Below are positions 53,833 through 63,899 of a DNA stretch of 64,000 nt, one piece after another. The position numbers and the translations under genes were made by a program. Each line of letters opens with the position of its first letter. Positions within the stretch are counted from its first letter, which is position 1. Below the pieces are notes generated by a model, which was not told the origin of the DNA, did no database searches, and saw nothing but the letters and a program-made list of their open reading frames with translations. Origin of the DNA: JABJPE01 sp036340215 (GTDB taxonomy: Bacteria > Pseudomonadota > Gammaproteobacteria > Comchoanobacterales > Comchoanobacteraceae); the NCBI GenBank assembly GCA_036340215.1, contig JAYYZF010000006.1:6545-70544 (forward strand), read 5' to 3'.

Positions 53833-54774
53833 CTATACTTTGAGGTATACTCTTGAAATATTATGAGTTGGCTCCTTAGAGAGTATAATATCAGCTCTAG
53901 ATCTACTTGGTAAAATATTTTCTTTTAGGTTTAGCAAGTTGATTCTTTTCCATATGTCTCTGCCATATGCTTTTGCGGCCATCTCATCTAAACCTCTCAA
54001 AGAATACATATATGCACTTGGATCGTTTTTTGCTTGCTGCTGATATGAAAAAAATCTATCTAGATACCAATTTTCAATGACATCATGCTCTGCATCAAGA
54101 TAAATACCAAAATCAATGAAGTCAGCAACACAATATTTTAGTGAAGATTTACTATCCTTGATCCTCGGCAATTGTAGCACATTTAGCCCCTCTAAAATGA
54201 TAATTTCTGGTGCGTTAATAGTCATATACTTGTTGGGTATAATATCGTAACAATGGTGACTGTAAGCAGGAAATTTCAAATTTGATTTACCTTGCCGAGC
54301 ATCTTGGAGGAAATTCAAAAGCTTATTAATATCATAACTTTCAGGAAAACCTTTTCTGTTGAGAATATTTTTCTCTTCCAGAACAGCATTTTCATACAAA
54401 AAGCCATCTGTAGCTACTAAGGCCACATCATAATAACAAGTATCTAAAGTTTCTAGTAAATATTTTAGGATACGTGCAGTAGTACTTTTGCCAACCGCAA
54501 CAGAACCAGCAACACCAATAATAAAAGGTCTGTTAAATTCTGGTAAGTTTAGGTATGAACTTATATCTCTCTCAAGCAACTTTTTGTGCTTAATGTAGTT
54601 TTGCAAAAAATTAGTTAGGGGGATGTAAATTTCCCTTATCTCAGATAAAGATATAGGCTCGTTAAAGCCAAATAAGCTTCTAATATTTTTATCTAAATTG
54701 CCCTGATTAGCTTGACTTGAGAATTTTTGCCAGTCGGAGCGCAATACTGAACGATAATTTGACGAATTGAACAT
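53833..54774 (-). CDS. coaA: Pantothenate kinase, type I
   Basis: 313 residues (E. coli 316). P-loop GVAGSVAVGKSTTARIL near residue 88, VATDGFLYENAVLEE and FPESYDINKLLNFL are conserved, as is ILEGLNVLQL. It makes the first committed step to CoA. Divergent from tamA. Confidence 0.96.
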   Translation of the reverse strand: MFNSSNYRSVLRSDWQKFSSQANQGNLDKNIRSLFGFNEPISLSEIREIYIPLTNFLQNYIKHKKLLERDISSYLNLPEFNRPFIIGVAGSVAVGKSTTARILKYLLETLDTCYYDVALVATDGFLYENAVLEEKNILNRKGFPESYDINKLLNFLQDARQGKSNLKFPAYSHHCYDIIPNKYMTINAPEIIILEGLNVLQLPRIKDSKSSLKYCVADFIDFGIYLDAEHDVIENWYLDRFFSYQQQAKNDPSAYMYSLRGLDEMAAKAYGRDIWKRINLLNLKENILPSRSRADIILSKEPTHNISRVYLKV

Positions 54775-54870
54775 GGTCTGATAACAATTTTATTAAATCT
54801 AAAAAAAGCAAATATACTTTGTTTTAACATGCAATAATTACTATTAATAGTTCATAATAAGCTTAAAATA

Positions 54871-54889
54871 AAAATTATACTATAATTTT
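54871..54889. promoter_or_regulatory. Palindromic back-to-back -10 elements between coaA and tamA
   Basis: AAAATTATA-C-TATAATTTT is a perfect 9-1-9 palindrome. TATAAT on the plus strand (54881-54886) faces tamA; TATAAT on the minus strand (54874-54879) faces coaA. Neither has a clear -35. Confidence 0.5.
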
Positions 54890-54949
54890 TTCCAGAATTT
54901 AGGTAATATTGTGTGGTCAAATTAGTAATTTTATACCATCGTAATATCA

Positions 54950-56644
54950 ATGGACAACATCAGAAGATATACAAAAGTTATTGCTCTTGTCATATTATGC
55001 TCGCTTGCAATTGCGATGCCAAATATAAACTTCTCTGTTTCCGGAATATCAGGAAACGTAGCAAAGAATGTCTTAAATACTCTCAAATTGTTCTCAGAAA
55101 ATATTGATACCAATATTTCGGAGAATGAATTAAGGTCAAAAGAGCTTAGAATGGAGGAAGAGGTAAAAAAAGCAATGCAACCATTCGGCTATTTCAACCC
55201 AATACTTAAATCTAATATCTACAAAAAAGATAACGTTTGGTATATCGCATACAATATTAAACCAGGGTATAGACTTAGGTTTAATAAAGTAAAGCTATCA
55301 CCTACTGTAAAAAAACTAACAGACAAAAAGCATACATTGGTAGAAGGAGAATATTTTTCTATTATAAAGTATATTGATTTCAAAAAATATTTAGTAATGC
55401 TCGCACAAAACCAAGGCTATGCTAATGCTAATACTGATATGAGCAAGATAGATATTGATATTGAAAAAAAATATGTAGCTGTTTCAATTGAATTAAACTT
55501 AGGACCTCGTTATCACATCGGCAACATTAACTATAATAGCGAAAAAATATCTGCAGAACTACTTAATAAGTTTGCCCCATTCAAAAAAGGAGATACATAC
55601 ACTCTCTCTAAAATTGCAGCATTCAAGAAAAATTTAGAAAAAAGCCATCTTTTACAAAAAATTGAAATAATACCTAAGTTTCCAGCAAAAAACTCGAACA
55701 GGAATAACATTGATTTAGAGGTTAAATTGACATTAAAGCCTAATAATCAATATCAGGTAGGATTTGGATACGACACAAACGAACTCTGGCAAACTAATTT
55801 CAATGTAACGCGAAATTACCTCACAAAGAATGCTAATAAAAGTAAATCTTCAATCAAAATTGCGACAAATGAAGTTGAGGCTGGTTTCGAGTACATAATG
55901 CCTGGTTCTGATCCAATCGTAGAAACTGATATTATTTCCTCTTATCTAAACACAAAGTCATATCAAGGTATTGGTGATAGCAAATATATAACGAGCTCAT
56001 ATATTAAAAAATATAACTACATAAACTCATCACATGCAGAAAGTATTAATATTCATCACGAGAAGTCATATCCAGACAATGAACCTATCTATACGTCAAC
56101 GTTATTATACCCAAAATTTGAAGCAACAAGATCTTTTATTCTGAATAAGAAAACAAAATCTAAACTCTCAGGTTATGTTCTTGGCGCAATAAAAGATGTA
56201 GGATCAACTGATAATATTCTAAAAGGAGTGTTAAATCTCAATACTTCTGTTAAGTTGCCAGATAACTTTAGCTTTGTAAACAAAATTCAACTGGGAGCAA
56301 TATACAGTAATAACTTTACTGACATTCCTCTTTCTTTCAAATTTACTGCTGGTGGCGCAAATAGCTTGCGAGGCTATTCGTATAATTACTTTGGTCCAGG
56401 AAAATTTCTAAAAGTAACGAATAATGAGGTCTCATACCGAATATATGAAAATTTATCTGTTTCTTTCTTCGTTGATATTGGAAATGTAAGTGACAACTTC
56501 GATGACAGCAAATATTATGTTGGGATTGGTCCGGCAATTAGCTGGCATAGCCAATTAGGTGCAGTAAGTCTAAATCTGGGGTATGCTATTAGTCTGGATG
56601 ATAAGCCATGGCAATTACAAATGAGTTTTAGTCCAGCAATATAA
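54950..56644 (+). CDS. tamA: Translocation and assembly module outer-membrane protein TamA
   Basis: 564 residues (E. coli 577). A signal peptide (VIALVILCSLAIAMP) leads to POTRA domains (about 45-260; PFGYFNPILKSNI, GYRLRFNKVKL, GPRYHIGNINYN) and a 16-strand Omp85 barrel. The barrel shows FTAGGANSLRGYSYN, the conserved loop-6 RGY motif, and a C-terminal strand. Works with TamB in envelope lipid or protein transport. No clear ribosome-binding site. Confidence 0.93.
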   Translation: MDNIRRYTKVIALVILCSLAIAMPNINFSVSGISGNVAKNVLNTLKLFSENIDTNISENELRSKELRMEEEVKKAMQPFGYFNPILKSNIYKKDNVWYIAYNIKPGYRLRFNKVKLSPTVKKLTDKKHTLVEGEYFSIIKYIDFKKYLVMLAQNQGYANANTDMSKIDIDIEKKYVAVSIELNLGPRYHIGNINYNSEKISAELLNKFAPFKKGDTYTLSKIAAFKKNLEKSHLLQKIEIIPKFPAKNSNRNNIDLEVKLTLKPNNQYQVGFGYDTNELWQTNFNVTRNYLTKNANKSKSSIKIATNEVEAGFEYIMPGSDPIVETDIISSYLNTKSYQGIGDSKYITSSYIKKYNYINSSHAESINIHHEKSYPDNEPIYTSTLLYPKFEATRSFILNKKTKSKLSGYVLGAIKDVGSTDNILKGVLNLNTSVKLPDNFSFVNKIQLGAIYSNNFTDIPLSFKFTAGGANSLRGYSYNYFGPGKFLKVTNNEVSYRIYENLSVSFFVDIGNVSDNFDDSKYYVGIGPAISWHSQLGAVSLNLGYAISLDDKPWQLQMSFSPAI

Positions 56645-56675
56645 TTTGCATTAATATGGTTAAGAAAGGGTTCTT

Positions 56676-59402
56676 ATGAAAAAACAAAGTAAAATAATTG
56701 TAATCTTAGTTCTAGTATTGAGCTTAATCATAAGCTCTTTTGTATATTTTCTCTTTTACACAAATAGTGGCCTGAAGCTACTAACAGATTACGTAAATAG
56801 TAATTACAAAAACTTTTACTATCTGGAATCTGCGCATGGTAACCTAGCGGGTGAATTTGGTTTTGATAAGATAATAATTAAGAAAAATAAATCTCAAGTT
56901 ATCCTTAAAAATAGTGTCAGTAAAATAAATTTAATTAAATTACTCCAGCAAAGTATCAATGTATATGATATCAAAGTGAGAGAAGTTGATTTTGCTATAG
57001 ATAAGATAATAACACTGCCGATAAAGAAATTAACTGGGGAAGTAGAATTTTCCAGGAGTAATCTTGAGGTGAACTTAGCTTATACAATAACTCTTCCTGA
57101 AGATTCAATTAATGGAAAATTGAATATAAAAGGTAAACCAGAAAAATACAATGTTACAAATTTATTTGATTCAGGAAACTATGAACTAAAGTTAGAAGGA
57201 ACTGGTAATGAACATAGTATCAACATTGTTACTCCCAAGAGTGAGCAACCATCATTACTACTAACTATTGATTGGCTACAAAAAGTAAATTGGAATTTAA
57301 GCCTAAAAGGTAATTTGAACTCTGACCTAGATGCGAATGTAGATTTAACTTCTCACAATTATGATGATGATATAACCATAGAAATGAATAAACTAAATAT
57401 AAAAATCCATGATAAAAATATGTCACTGAAAGGAAAGGCTAAGATAAAACCAGATTCTGTAGTAGGAGACATTTTTCTAAAATATGGTGGTAGTTCTGCA
57501 ACTGCTACCCTAGAGCTAACTGATAAAGTTTTGTTAAAAGGGAGCATTAACATACCAGAACTTAATGATATCAATCCGGAATTGAGTGGAAGTCTGAAAA
57601 AAAGCTTTGTGGTTCGGGGGGATCTAGACAAACCTGAAGTTGACTTAAGTTATGATATTAAGGACCTCACCTATCCAGGACTAAAAGTAGAAGAACTACA
57701 CGGCAAGCTGAACATTGACAAAGAGATGATTTTTAAATCTAACATCAATATCATCAATCTAGTTACGAACTACTTTTACTTCGACGTAATAAACGCCTCT
57801 GCATCTGGGAATATTGAACAACATAACATAAAAACTCATTTGAAAAATGATTTAACTGAGGTGGACATTGATATTAGCGGAAGCTATATCAATAATAGTT
57901 ACATGGCTACTATAAATAAACTTAAATATAGCTTTGATAACAATATAACAACTATAACAAACCCCATAACAATGTACATTAGGAACAATAAGATACAAGT
58001 CTATGATGTCTGTCTCTCACAAGATAATAAAAAGATGTGCTTTAATTTTTTCTATAATTTTACCAATGATGAGTGGGATATGGATATAACAACAAATGAG
58101 TTTGATTTATCTCAGCTTGGCAATTTAAAAATTCATGATTTAGCAACTTTAAAAAAAGGCATTATTAGTGGCAACCTAAAAATATCTGGTAAAGGATCCA
58201 CTTCAAGTAAAAAAAAAGGGAAATTTCAGCTAAAAAATATTATACTACACAGCTCAAAGCTCAACGTTGATCAGAAATTTAATCTTGCCTCAGTAGATAT
58301 TGAAAATGATAAAATAAATTTTCACATTGAAAATGATGATAAAAAAAGTAAAGTAAACATTGTAGGACAAGCGCAACAAGACAAAATAACCCTAAAATTT
58401 AGCTCTAAAAATACAGAATTATTAAAAATTAAGGAAATGGATGCAACAGTTGATGCTGAATTAAATATAAGTTTAGTTGGCAGTGTTGTTAAGGTTATAG
58501 GAGATATAAGTATAGTAAACGGGAATATAAAGTCTAACATAATCCCAGATATTGTAACCCTAACAAAAGACGTTAATCTAATAAACGGCACAAAAGTATC
58601 TAACGCAATTACAATTCATCCAGAATCACAAGTGAAGTTAACTATTGATAAAACTGATTACATAGATCTTATGAATACAGAAGGCCTTTTATCTGGACAA
58701 ATTCTATTACCCCCCGAAAATGACGAAATAAAAGCAACTGGTAACTTGAATATAGAAAATGGTAAGTACAAGTCATTTGGTAAAAATCTACTAATAAAAA
58801 AAGGGTTACTCACGTATAAGAATAACGATATTTATGATCCTGAACTCGATATTATTGCTGTGAGAAAACTTACTGAGGCTGAGGAAAATAAAGGTGTAAA
58901 AAAGGTTGAAGTTGGTATTAAAATCACAGGAAAAGCAGATATGGCAAATGTGAAGTTGTTTGATTCATCAAATGAGTATTCTGATAGCGAGATTATCTCA
59001 CTATTGCTTGTGGGTAATACCAGCTTGGCTAATGAAAGTGGTTATGGCAATAAGGATGCGGGAGATTCTATAAAATTTGGCAGTGGTATTCTTGCAGCAA
59101 GTAATGTGCTAGATTCAGTAAGTAAAGCCATGAATCTAGATAGTATATCCCTAATGAATGATACTTCTGATATAACATCAGCAAGTACTAGCGACCTTAC
59201 ATCAACTGTAAAAAATAATTTAAAGGTAGGCATAACGAAAAAGATTGATGATAAAGTTTTACTAAGCCTAATTCATGGGGTCTATACTAACGACTTTACC
59301 ATTAGTTTGGAGTACGAATTACGCAAAGGGCTAATGTTAAAACTTTACACTAATGAACTAAGTGATGGCATGAATATTATATATAAATTTAACACTGATT
59401 AA
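56676..59402 (+). CDS. tamB: Translocation and assembly module inner-membrane protein TamB
   Basis: 908 residues, shorter than E. coli TamB (1259) through loss of beta-rich repeats. One N-terminal membrane anchor (IIVILVLVLSLIISSFVYFL) is followed by a long beta-helical AsmA-type body and the C-terminal DUF490 region (YKNNDIYDPELDIIAVRKL, DSEIISLLLVGN). It spans the periplasm as a lipid groove. Its stop overlaps the convergent icmB stop by four bases. Confidence 0.93.
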   Translation: MKKQSKIIVILVLVLSLIISSFVYFLFYTNSGLKLLTDYVNSNYKNFYYLESAHGNLAGEFGFDKIIIKKNKSQVILKNSVSKINLIKLLQQSINVYDIKVREVDFAIDKIITLPIKKLTGEVEFSRSNLEVNLAYTITLPEDSINGKLNIKGKPEKYNVTNLFDSGNYELKLEGTGNEHSINIVTPKSEQPSLLLTIDWLQKVNWNLSLKGNLNSDLDANVDLTSHNYDDDITIEMNKLNIKIHDKNMSLKGKAKIKPDSVVGDIFLKYGGSSATATLELTDKVLLKGSINIPELNDINPELSGSLKKSFVVRGDLDKPEVDLSYDIKDLTYPGLKVEELHGKLNIDKEMIFKSNINIINLVTNYFYFDVINASASGNIEQHNIKTHLKNDLTEVDIDISGSYINNSYMATINKLKYSFDNNITTITNPITMYIRNNKIQVYDVCLSQDNKKMCFNFFYNFTNDEWDMDITTNEFDLSQLGNLKIHDLATLKKGIISGNLKISGKGSTSSKKKGKFQLKNIILHSSKLNVDQKFNLASVDIENDKINFHIENDDKKSKVNIVGQAQQDKITLKFSSKNTELLKIKEMDATVDAELNISLVGSVVKVIGDISIVNGNIKSNIIPDIVTLTKDVNLINGTKVSNAITIHPESQVKLTIDKTDYIDLMNTEGLLSGQILLPPENDEIKATGNLNIENGKYKSFGKNLLIKKGLLTYKNNDIYDPELDIIAVRKLTEAEENKGVKKVEVGIKITGKADMANVKLFDSSNEYSDSEIISLLLVGNTSLANESGYGNKDAGDSIKFGSGILAASNVLDSVSKAMNLDSISLMNDTSDITSASTSDLTSTVKNNLKVGITKKIDDKVLLSLIHGVYTNDFTISLEYELRKGLMLKLYTNELSDGMNIIYKFNTD

Positions 59403-62400
59403 AGAGATTTAAAGTTTGGATCTTTACGGTATTCAGTCATAATACTAGACACAACAGTATCTAAGACACTTTCTTTCTCATCATTAGTGATAATTCCTGA
59501 ATCAGCCTCGGCCATTTCTCTTACTTTACTTTCAATATATTTAGTACATGAACCATTTGGGAAGATATTAGCAAGCACTCTTCTTGCTTCTGCAGGGCCA
59601 AGCTCAATATATAGTTTATTTCTTACAAAAGCATCCTCTGCAGTTGTACTAAATGCCCAAAGTTCTATAGGGCCTAAGGTTAGAGTAAGAAGCTGAATAT
59701 TTATACCATCTTTAGTAGCAAATTGAGCTAAGAAAGTAGAACCTCCTGCACGAGGACCATGAACTGAGGTTTTTAGTGCTGTACGAGCTGTCTGTGATAA
59801 TCCAAAAACTTTTACTGTTTTATTAATAGCTTGCTCAGGACCGGCATCCATAATAAATATAGATGTACCAAATTCTACCATTACCTCATCAAAATCATCA
59901 AGTGACTGAGAAATTAATGCTATTTGCACATTCCACTTCCTACCCTCACGCATATCTTGCACAACCTGATCACGCACAGACTGCACTTTTGAGGTCCTAT
60001 GGAACTCATCAAGGACTAATCTCTTTGAATCTTCCCTAATTTCTTGTATTCTTTTTTCGTGAAAATCCCGATAGATATCAGAAATACCTGACAATGAATC
60101 TAGGGTTAAATAGAAGTCTTTTGCTAATATGTAACGTGCTAACATGTACATAACAGCGGTCTGTCTATCAGCAGCATTACCACCACTCTTCGCCACCTCA
60201 TCAAGATCCATTGAAACAACCCTAGCATCACCTAAATCAAATTTGGTAACTCTGGATAAAATTGGGTATTCACGTACAGCACTTGAGATCATCCTTGCAA
60301 ATGCGTTTATTAGTAACTCTCCAGTTTTTGTTGAAACATTACCATACAAGTCTTCAACAGCTGGTAAACGACAAATTGAGGTTAAATCACTTATAAGCGG
60401 CATAGCATTTCGCTGAGCAAGAGTAGCTTCATGACTAAATCCTGCACTAAATAGAGCATCTGTGACTTCCCACCAAGTAGTATGGCTATCAATAACAAAA
60501 CCTATATCTTGTAAAATAGCATCTATAATATCTTCAACACCCTGAGCATAGCTGTTTGGATTACCATCTTCTGAACATTGCTTATAGGCCTCGTCTACAA
60601 GCATACCTGACATATCTATAATACCATCATAGGGCACATCTGAACCCACTGGTGTAGCTAACAATGAAATGAAGTTTATCAGAAATGTTCTTTCTTGGGG
60701 AGCAGGATATCTCGATCCCAACTGGGTATCAAAAGGATTAATTGAGTAATCTTTTGTCATACGTAAACGATGATAAGCAACTTGGTGCTTTTTATCATCA
60801 GGTAATGCCTCTTTCAACAATGAGATTAAACCGCTACTAGAAGGTCCAATATCAATAACAGAAATTCTTGGTAACCTAGATATACCAGGAGCCATACATA
60901 ATGCTAGATTCATCGCATTTGATAAAACAGACTTACCAGAACCTGGCCTCGCATACATTAAATCAATCCATGTGGTTTGTCTCGGTGAACCAGGTTGATA
61001 TGGCCAAGGTTTTCCGTCAGGTGATCGCAGGAGTAAAGCACCATTCTTCCATGGAGAAGCTGGGCGATAAAAAGGCATCATATATAATACATCGGAAAGA
61101 GATGCCACAGAATTGGTAGCTACACTATTAGCGCTAAAAGCAAGAAGACTAGAAGCGTACCCTTCAAAAGCGTCACCACATATCTCAGAAACGTCACATG
61201 AGCCCCAACCTTGAATAGCCCTTGCTAATTGTGAGGATCTATTACGTAATAACTTGATATTTCCTTCAGGTGCCCAAGTACAAGCAGCTACTCTTAGTCT
61301 TACTACTGAGTCATCTGTATTTACATTGATATAGTCAAGTAAAGCAACTGCGTCATTAATCAGCCTATTATCTGAAGATGAGAAAGAAAGTAGTGACGAA
61401 AAAGCCCTCTTCAATTGGAGTGCCCTCATCCCACCGCCGTCCATGAGAAATGATATACGCCATGGAACTCCGGTTGGCAGTGCCCTATTGAACAATGTCA
61501 TAAACGACTGTATCTCTTTAGGAAAAAGATCTATAAAAACTGAAGAGTAAAGTGTGCCGCCAACTTTAACAGTTTGTAAGTCAATATTTAAAGCATCACG
61601 TGGTATTATTTGGTGAGTTAATGATGGCCATAATAATTCAGAAATATCACCATCAAAAGTTTTAGATACCTTAGGATTAAATTTGTCACCTGGCAGACTT
61701 GGTGACCAATTTCTATCAGTGAAATCTGGATCTAAAATTCTTCGAATAGCAGTAACTGCATCATGTGAACTTAAACAGTCTAGAACCAAGCCTAGGGATT
61801 CCATACTACTACAAAATGACTTAACTAAGGAGTCATGGGCATTTCTTAAATCAGGAATTGCAGCAATCACATTTTGGCAAGTCTTCACGTTATAGCCCTT
61901 CTCAGCAATCTTTTCGCCTTTCTCCTTTAAAGCTCGCTTGGACTGATCACCAGTAAGTAATGTAATCTTACTCCAAAGAACTACATAAACTTCCTCAAAA
62001 CCACAATAATTTGTGATGTGAGTTAATCTTTCTTGGAGCAAATCGTCTAGATTTAATCCCAAATCCTTTAGTGTATCTACTGTAGGGGCATAGTTATCTT
62101 CGATAACCTCTTTTACTTTCTCACGGGAGTACCCAAAATATACTTGTATGGAATGTCCCTGCTCAGCAAGAGAAGTTGATAAGTTCTGTAGTGCTCCGTC
62201 GTGGATTCTTTCATATTCTTCTTGACCAACTAAAGCTTTAACACCATCAATCTTTACTACTGATAGTAAAGATCCATCAGTTGCAACAAGAGTATTTTTA
62301 CTATCTGCTGTATGTATGTCACAATATGATTCAACAGTTTGTTTTAACCCTGAGCTCAAAGCTGCTAAGAGAGTATCTAAGATCTCTGATATATTGTCGA

Positions 62401-62413
62401 CTATTGCACCCAT
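59399..62413 (-). CDS. icmB: Dot/Icm type IVB secretion ATPase IcmB (DotO)
   Basis: 1004 residues (about 1009 in L. pneumophila). A long N-terminal domain precedes Walker A ARPGSGKSVLSN near residue 490; Walker B is LVLDEFHRTSK near 801. It is the VirB4-like hexameric ATPase that, with DotB, powers the secretion channel at the inner membrane. The gene order icmD-icmJ-icmB is that of Legionella and Coxiella. It ends against tamB rather than icmF. Confidence 0.96.
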   Translation of the reverse strand: MGAIVDNISEILDTLLAALSSGLKQTVESYCDIHTADSKNTLVATDGSLLSVVKIDGVKALVGQEEYERIHDGALQNLSTSLAEQGHSIQVYFGYSREKVKEVIEDNYAPTVDTLKDLGLNLDDLLQERLTHITNYCGFEEVYVVLWSKITLLTGDQSKRALKEKGEKIAEKGYNVKTCQNVIAAIPDLRNAHDSLVKSFCSSMESLGLVLDCLSSHDAVTAIRRILDPDFTDRNWSPSLPGDKFNPKVSKTFDGDISELLWPSLTHQIIPRDALNIDLQTVKVGGTLYSSVFIDLFPKEIQSFMTLFNRALPTGVPWRISFLMDGGGMRALQLKRAFSSLLSFSSSDNRLINDAVALLDYINVNTDDSVVRLRVAACTWAPEGNIKLLRNRSSQLARAIQGWGSCDVSEICGDAFEGYASSLLAFSANSVATNSVASLSDVLYMMPFYRPASPWKNGALLLRSPDGKPWPYQPGSPRQTTWIDLMYARPGSGKSVLSNAMNLALCMAPGISRLPRISVIDIGPSSSGLISLLKEALPDDKKHQVAYHRLRMTKDYSINPFDTQLGSRYPAPQERTFLINFISLLATPVGSDVPYDGIIDMSGMLVDEAYKQCSEDGNPNSYAQGVEDIIDAILQDIGFVIDSHTTWWEVTDALFSAGFSHEATLAQRNAMPLISDLTSICRLPAVEDLYGNVSTKTGELLINAFARMISSAVREYPILSRVTKFDLGDARVVSMDLDEVAKSGGNAADRQTAVMYMLARYILAKDFYLTLDSLSGISDIYRDFHEKRIQEIREDSKRLVLDEFHRTSKVQSVRDQVVQDMREGRKWNVQIALISQSLDDFDEVMVEFGTSIFIMDAGPEQAINKTVKVFGLSQTARTALKTSVHGPRAGGSTFLAQFATKDGINIQLLTLTLGPIELWAFSTTAEDAFVRNKLYIELGPAEARRVLANIFPNGSCTKYIESKVREMAEADSGIITNDEKESVLDTVVSSIMTEYRKDPNFKSL

Positions 62414-62443
62414 ATCTCTATATCCCTATACGTTAAAATAAAA

Positions 62444-63064
62444 TCAACTCATACTACCTAATGCAGTTTGTGACCATGTCTCAACACATTTAGTAAATTT
62501 GTTAAGTAAAGGTAGTACTCTTACACCACTTAACAATCGTTTAGACACATTATCCTTATTTTCAAGAGGCGTATCTATAATCATCTGTCCCATAAAAGAT
62601 GGATTACTCATACCTGCACCATAAGTCTCTTCGACCACTTTTGACAGTAGCCTCAAATCGTTGTATGTTGCCTGCGCAACACTAGCATACTTTGTACCAT
62701 TTAGAATTGCACAAAATAGAGCATGGCATAAGCCGTTAAGATCCTCTTGTGATATCTCAGGTAAATAAATGAGAACAGCACCAGTATTAGCGACTTTTCC
62801 AATCATTTCGAGGAAAAAGCACTGCGCACACAATGGGCAAGCTAGTACCATATTTGTAACTTTATTATTTTTGTAATTGCCATCTAAATTGATGACTTCC
62901 ATATAAGATTTATCCTTAAACCCACAAAACTGACAAGTATCATTGCACTCGTAGGCTACAGTCTTCTTGTATGAAGCGAAACGCTCATCAGCATTACGTT
63001 TAGCGTAGTACGCCCAGGCTCCGGGGTTGAGCTTAACTGATATAGATCTTAAATACTTACTCAA
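62444..63064 (-). CDS. icmJ: Dot/Icm coupling-complex protein IcmJ (DotN)
   Basis: 206 residues (about 208 in L. pneumophila). Zinc-binding cysteines are visible: Cys44-x2-Cys47 (CQFCGF) and Cys76-x2-Cys79-x2-Cys82 (CPLCAQC), matching the known zinc-site fold of DotN. It is part of the DotL type IV coupling complex that recruits effectors. 30 bases before icmB. Confidence 0.95.
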   Translation of the reverse strand: MSKYLRSISVKLNPGAWAYYAKRNADERFASYKKTVAYECNDTCQFCGFKDKSYMEVINLDGNYKNNKVTNMVLACPLCAQCFFLEMIGKVANTGAVLIYLPEISQEDLNGLCHALFCAILNGTKYASVAQATYNDLRLLSKVVEETYGAGMSNPSFMGQMIIDTPLENKDNVSKRLLSGVRVLPLLNKFTKCVETWSQTALGSMS

Positions 63065-63094
63065 CTTAAAATTCCTTGTAATGTTGACTGAATA

Positions 63095-63505
63095 TTAGCT
63101 GAACCTTGAACTAGAATAAGAGTAGGAAGCACCTGGCATCATGTAGGCTCCAGAGCCATCAAAACCACCTCCTCGGGCACTCTCATCATCACCAAACAAG
63201 GTCATACCAGCTGGTTTGTATATACCTGGTAAGAATATAAGTAAACAGGAAACACCAAGTAAAGCAAATGGAGTCCCAACAGGTATTTGAGTTGGATTAT
63301 CTTTATGCTGTTTAAATTTAAATACAGCAGATATTCCAAATCCAATCCCTGAAACATAAGCAACTCCAATCATGAGCTTTCCCATCTTAAGAAAGCTCGA
63401 TGTGATTGAGTCAGCCATATCGCCCAGATCCATAGCCGCGAAGCACGGCACGAAAACTAGGGATAAAAGTAAAACTTTAATAGCATGTTTATTTAATATT
63501 CTCAC
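63095..63505 (-). CDS. icmD: IcmD (DotP)-type Dot/Icm membrane protein, second copy
   Basis: 136 residues from a GTG at 63505; the longer open frame overlaps the upstream icmD gene out of frame. Signal-like N-terminus (ILNKHAIKVLLLSLVFVP, CFA), then two helices around the conserved KFKQHKDNPTQIP. The tail is extended and Ser/Gly/Tyr-rich (GASYSYSSSRFS). By position next to icmJ this is icmD; it is clearly a paralogue of the 63525 gene. The role is in the T4BSS inner-membrane or periplasmic part. Confidence 0.85.
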   Translation of the reverse strand: MRILNKHAIKVLLLSLVFVPCFAAMDLGDMADSITSSFLKMGKLMIGVAYVSGIGFGISAVFKFKQHKDNPTQIPVGTPFALLGVSCLLIFLPGIYKPAGMTLFGDDESARGGGFDGSGAYMMPGASYSYSSSRFS

Positions 63506-63524
63506 AAAGATTGGACCTACAATT

Positions 63525-63899
63525 TTATGTAATTGAACTAGCACCAGCACCTGTGAATCCACCACCAGTTTGACTACCACCGAAGACACTCTGTCCAGCT
63601 GGGGCATAAATTGAAGGTAAGAAGATCAGAACAACTGACACAGCTAATAAAGCGAAAGGTGTACCTATTGGAATTTGAGTTGGGTTATCTTTGTGCTGCT
63701 TAAACTTAAATACAGCTGAAATACCAAAACCAAGGCCAGCAAGATAAGCAACACCAGTCATTAACTCACCAATAGCTGTGAAACTGCCTGTAACGTTAGT
63801 GGCAAGGTCACCAATTGTTTGAGTCTCAGCAAAAGCACCAGTTGCTGCAGCTAAGCCAAGAAGAATTAGACTACTTCTTTTAACATTTCTCTTATTCAT
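63525..63899 (-). CDS. icmD: IcmD (DotP)-type Dot/Icm membrane protein, first copy
   Basis: 124 residues from the ATG at 63899 (MNKRNVKRSSLILLGL), which has GGAG six bases before it; an ATG 12 bases upstream lacks one. Signal peptide ending in TGAFA, then two hydrophobic helices (TGVAYLAGLGFGISAVF and FALLAVSVVLIFLPSIY) flanking KFKQHKDNPTQIP, identical in the next gene. Length fits IcmD (about 132). It occupies the slot where icmC is expected, but resembles IcmD. Confidence 0.88.
   Translation of the reverse strand: MNKRNVKRSSLILLGLAAATGAFAETQTIGDLATNVTGSFTAIGELMTGVAYLAGLGFGISAVFKFKQHKDNPTQIPIGTPFALLAVSVVLIFLPSIYAPAGQSVFGGSQTGGGFTGAGASSIT

Noticed and set aside
60144..61895. Several plus-strand ORFs of 70-90 codons opposite icmB
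   Set aside because: They are antisense to a well-supported conserved gene and lack ribosome-binding sites.
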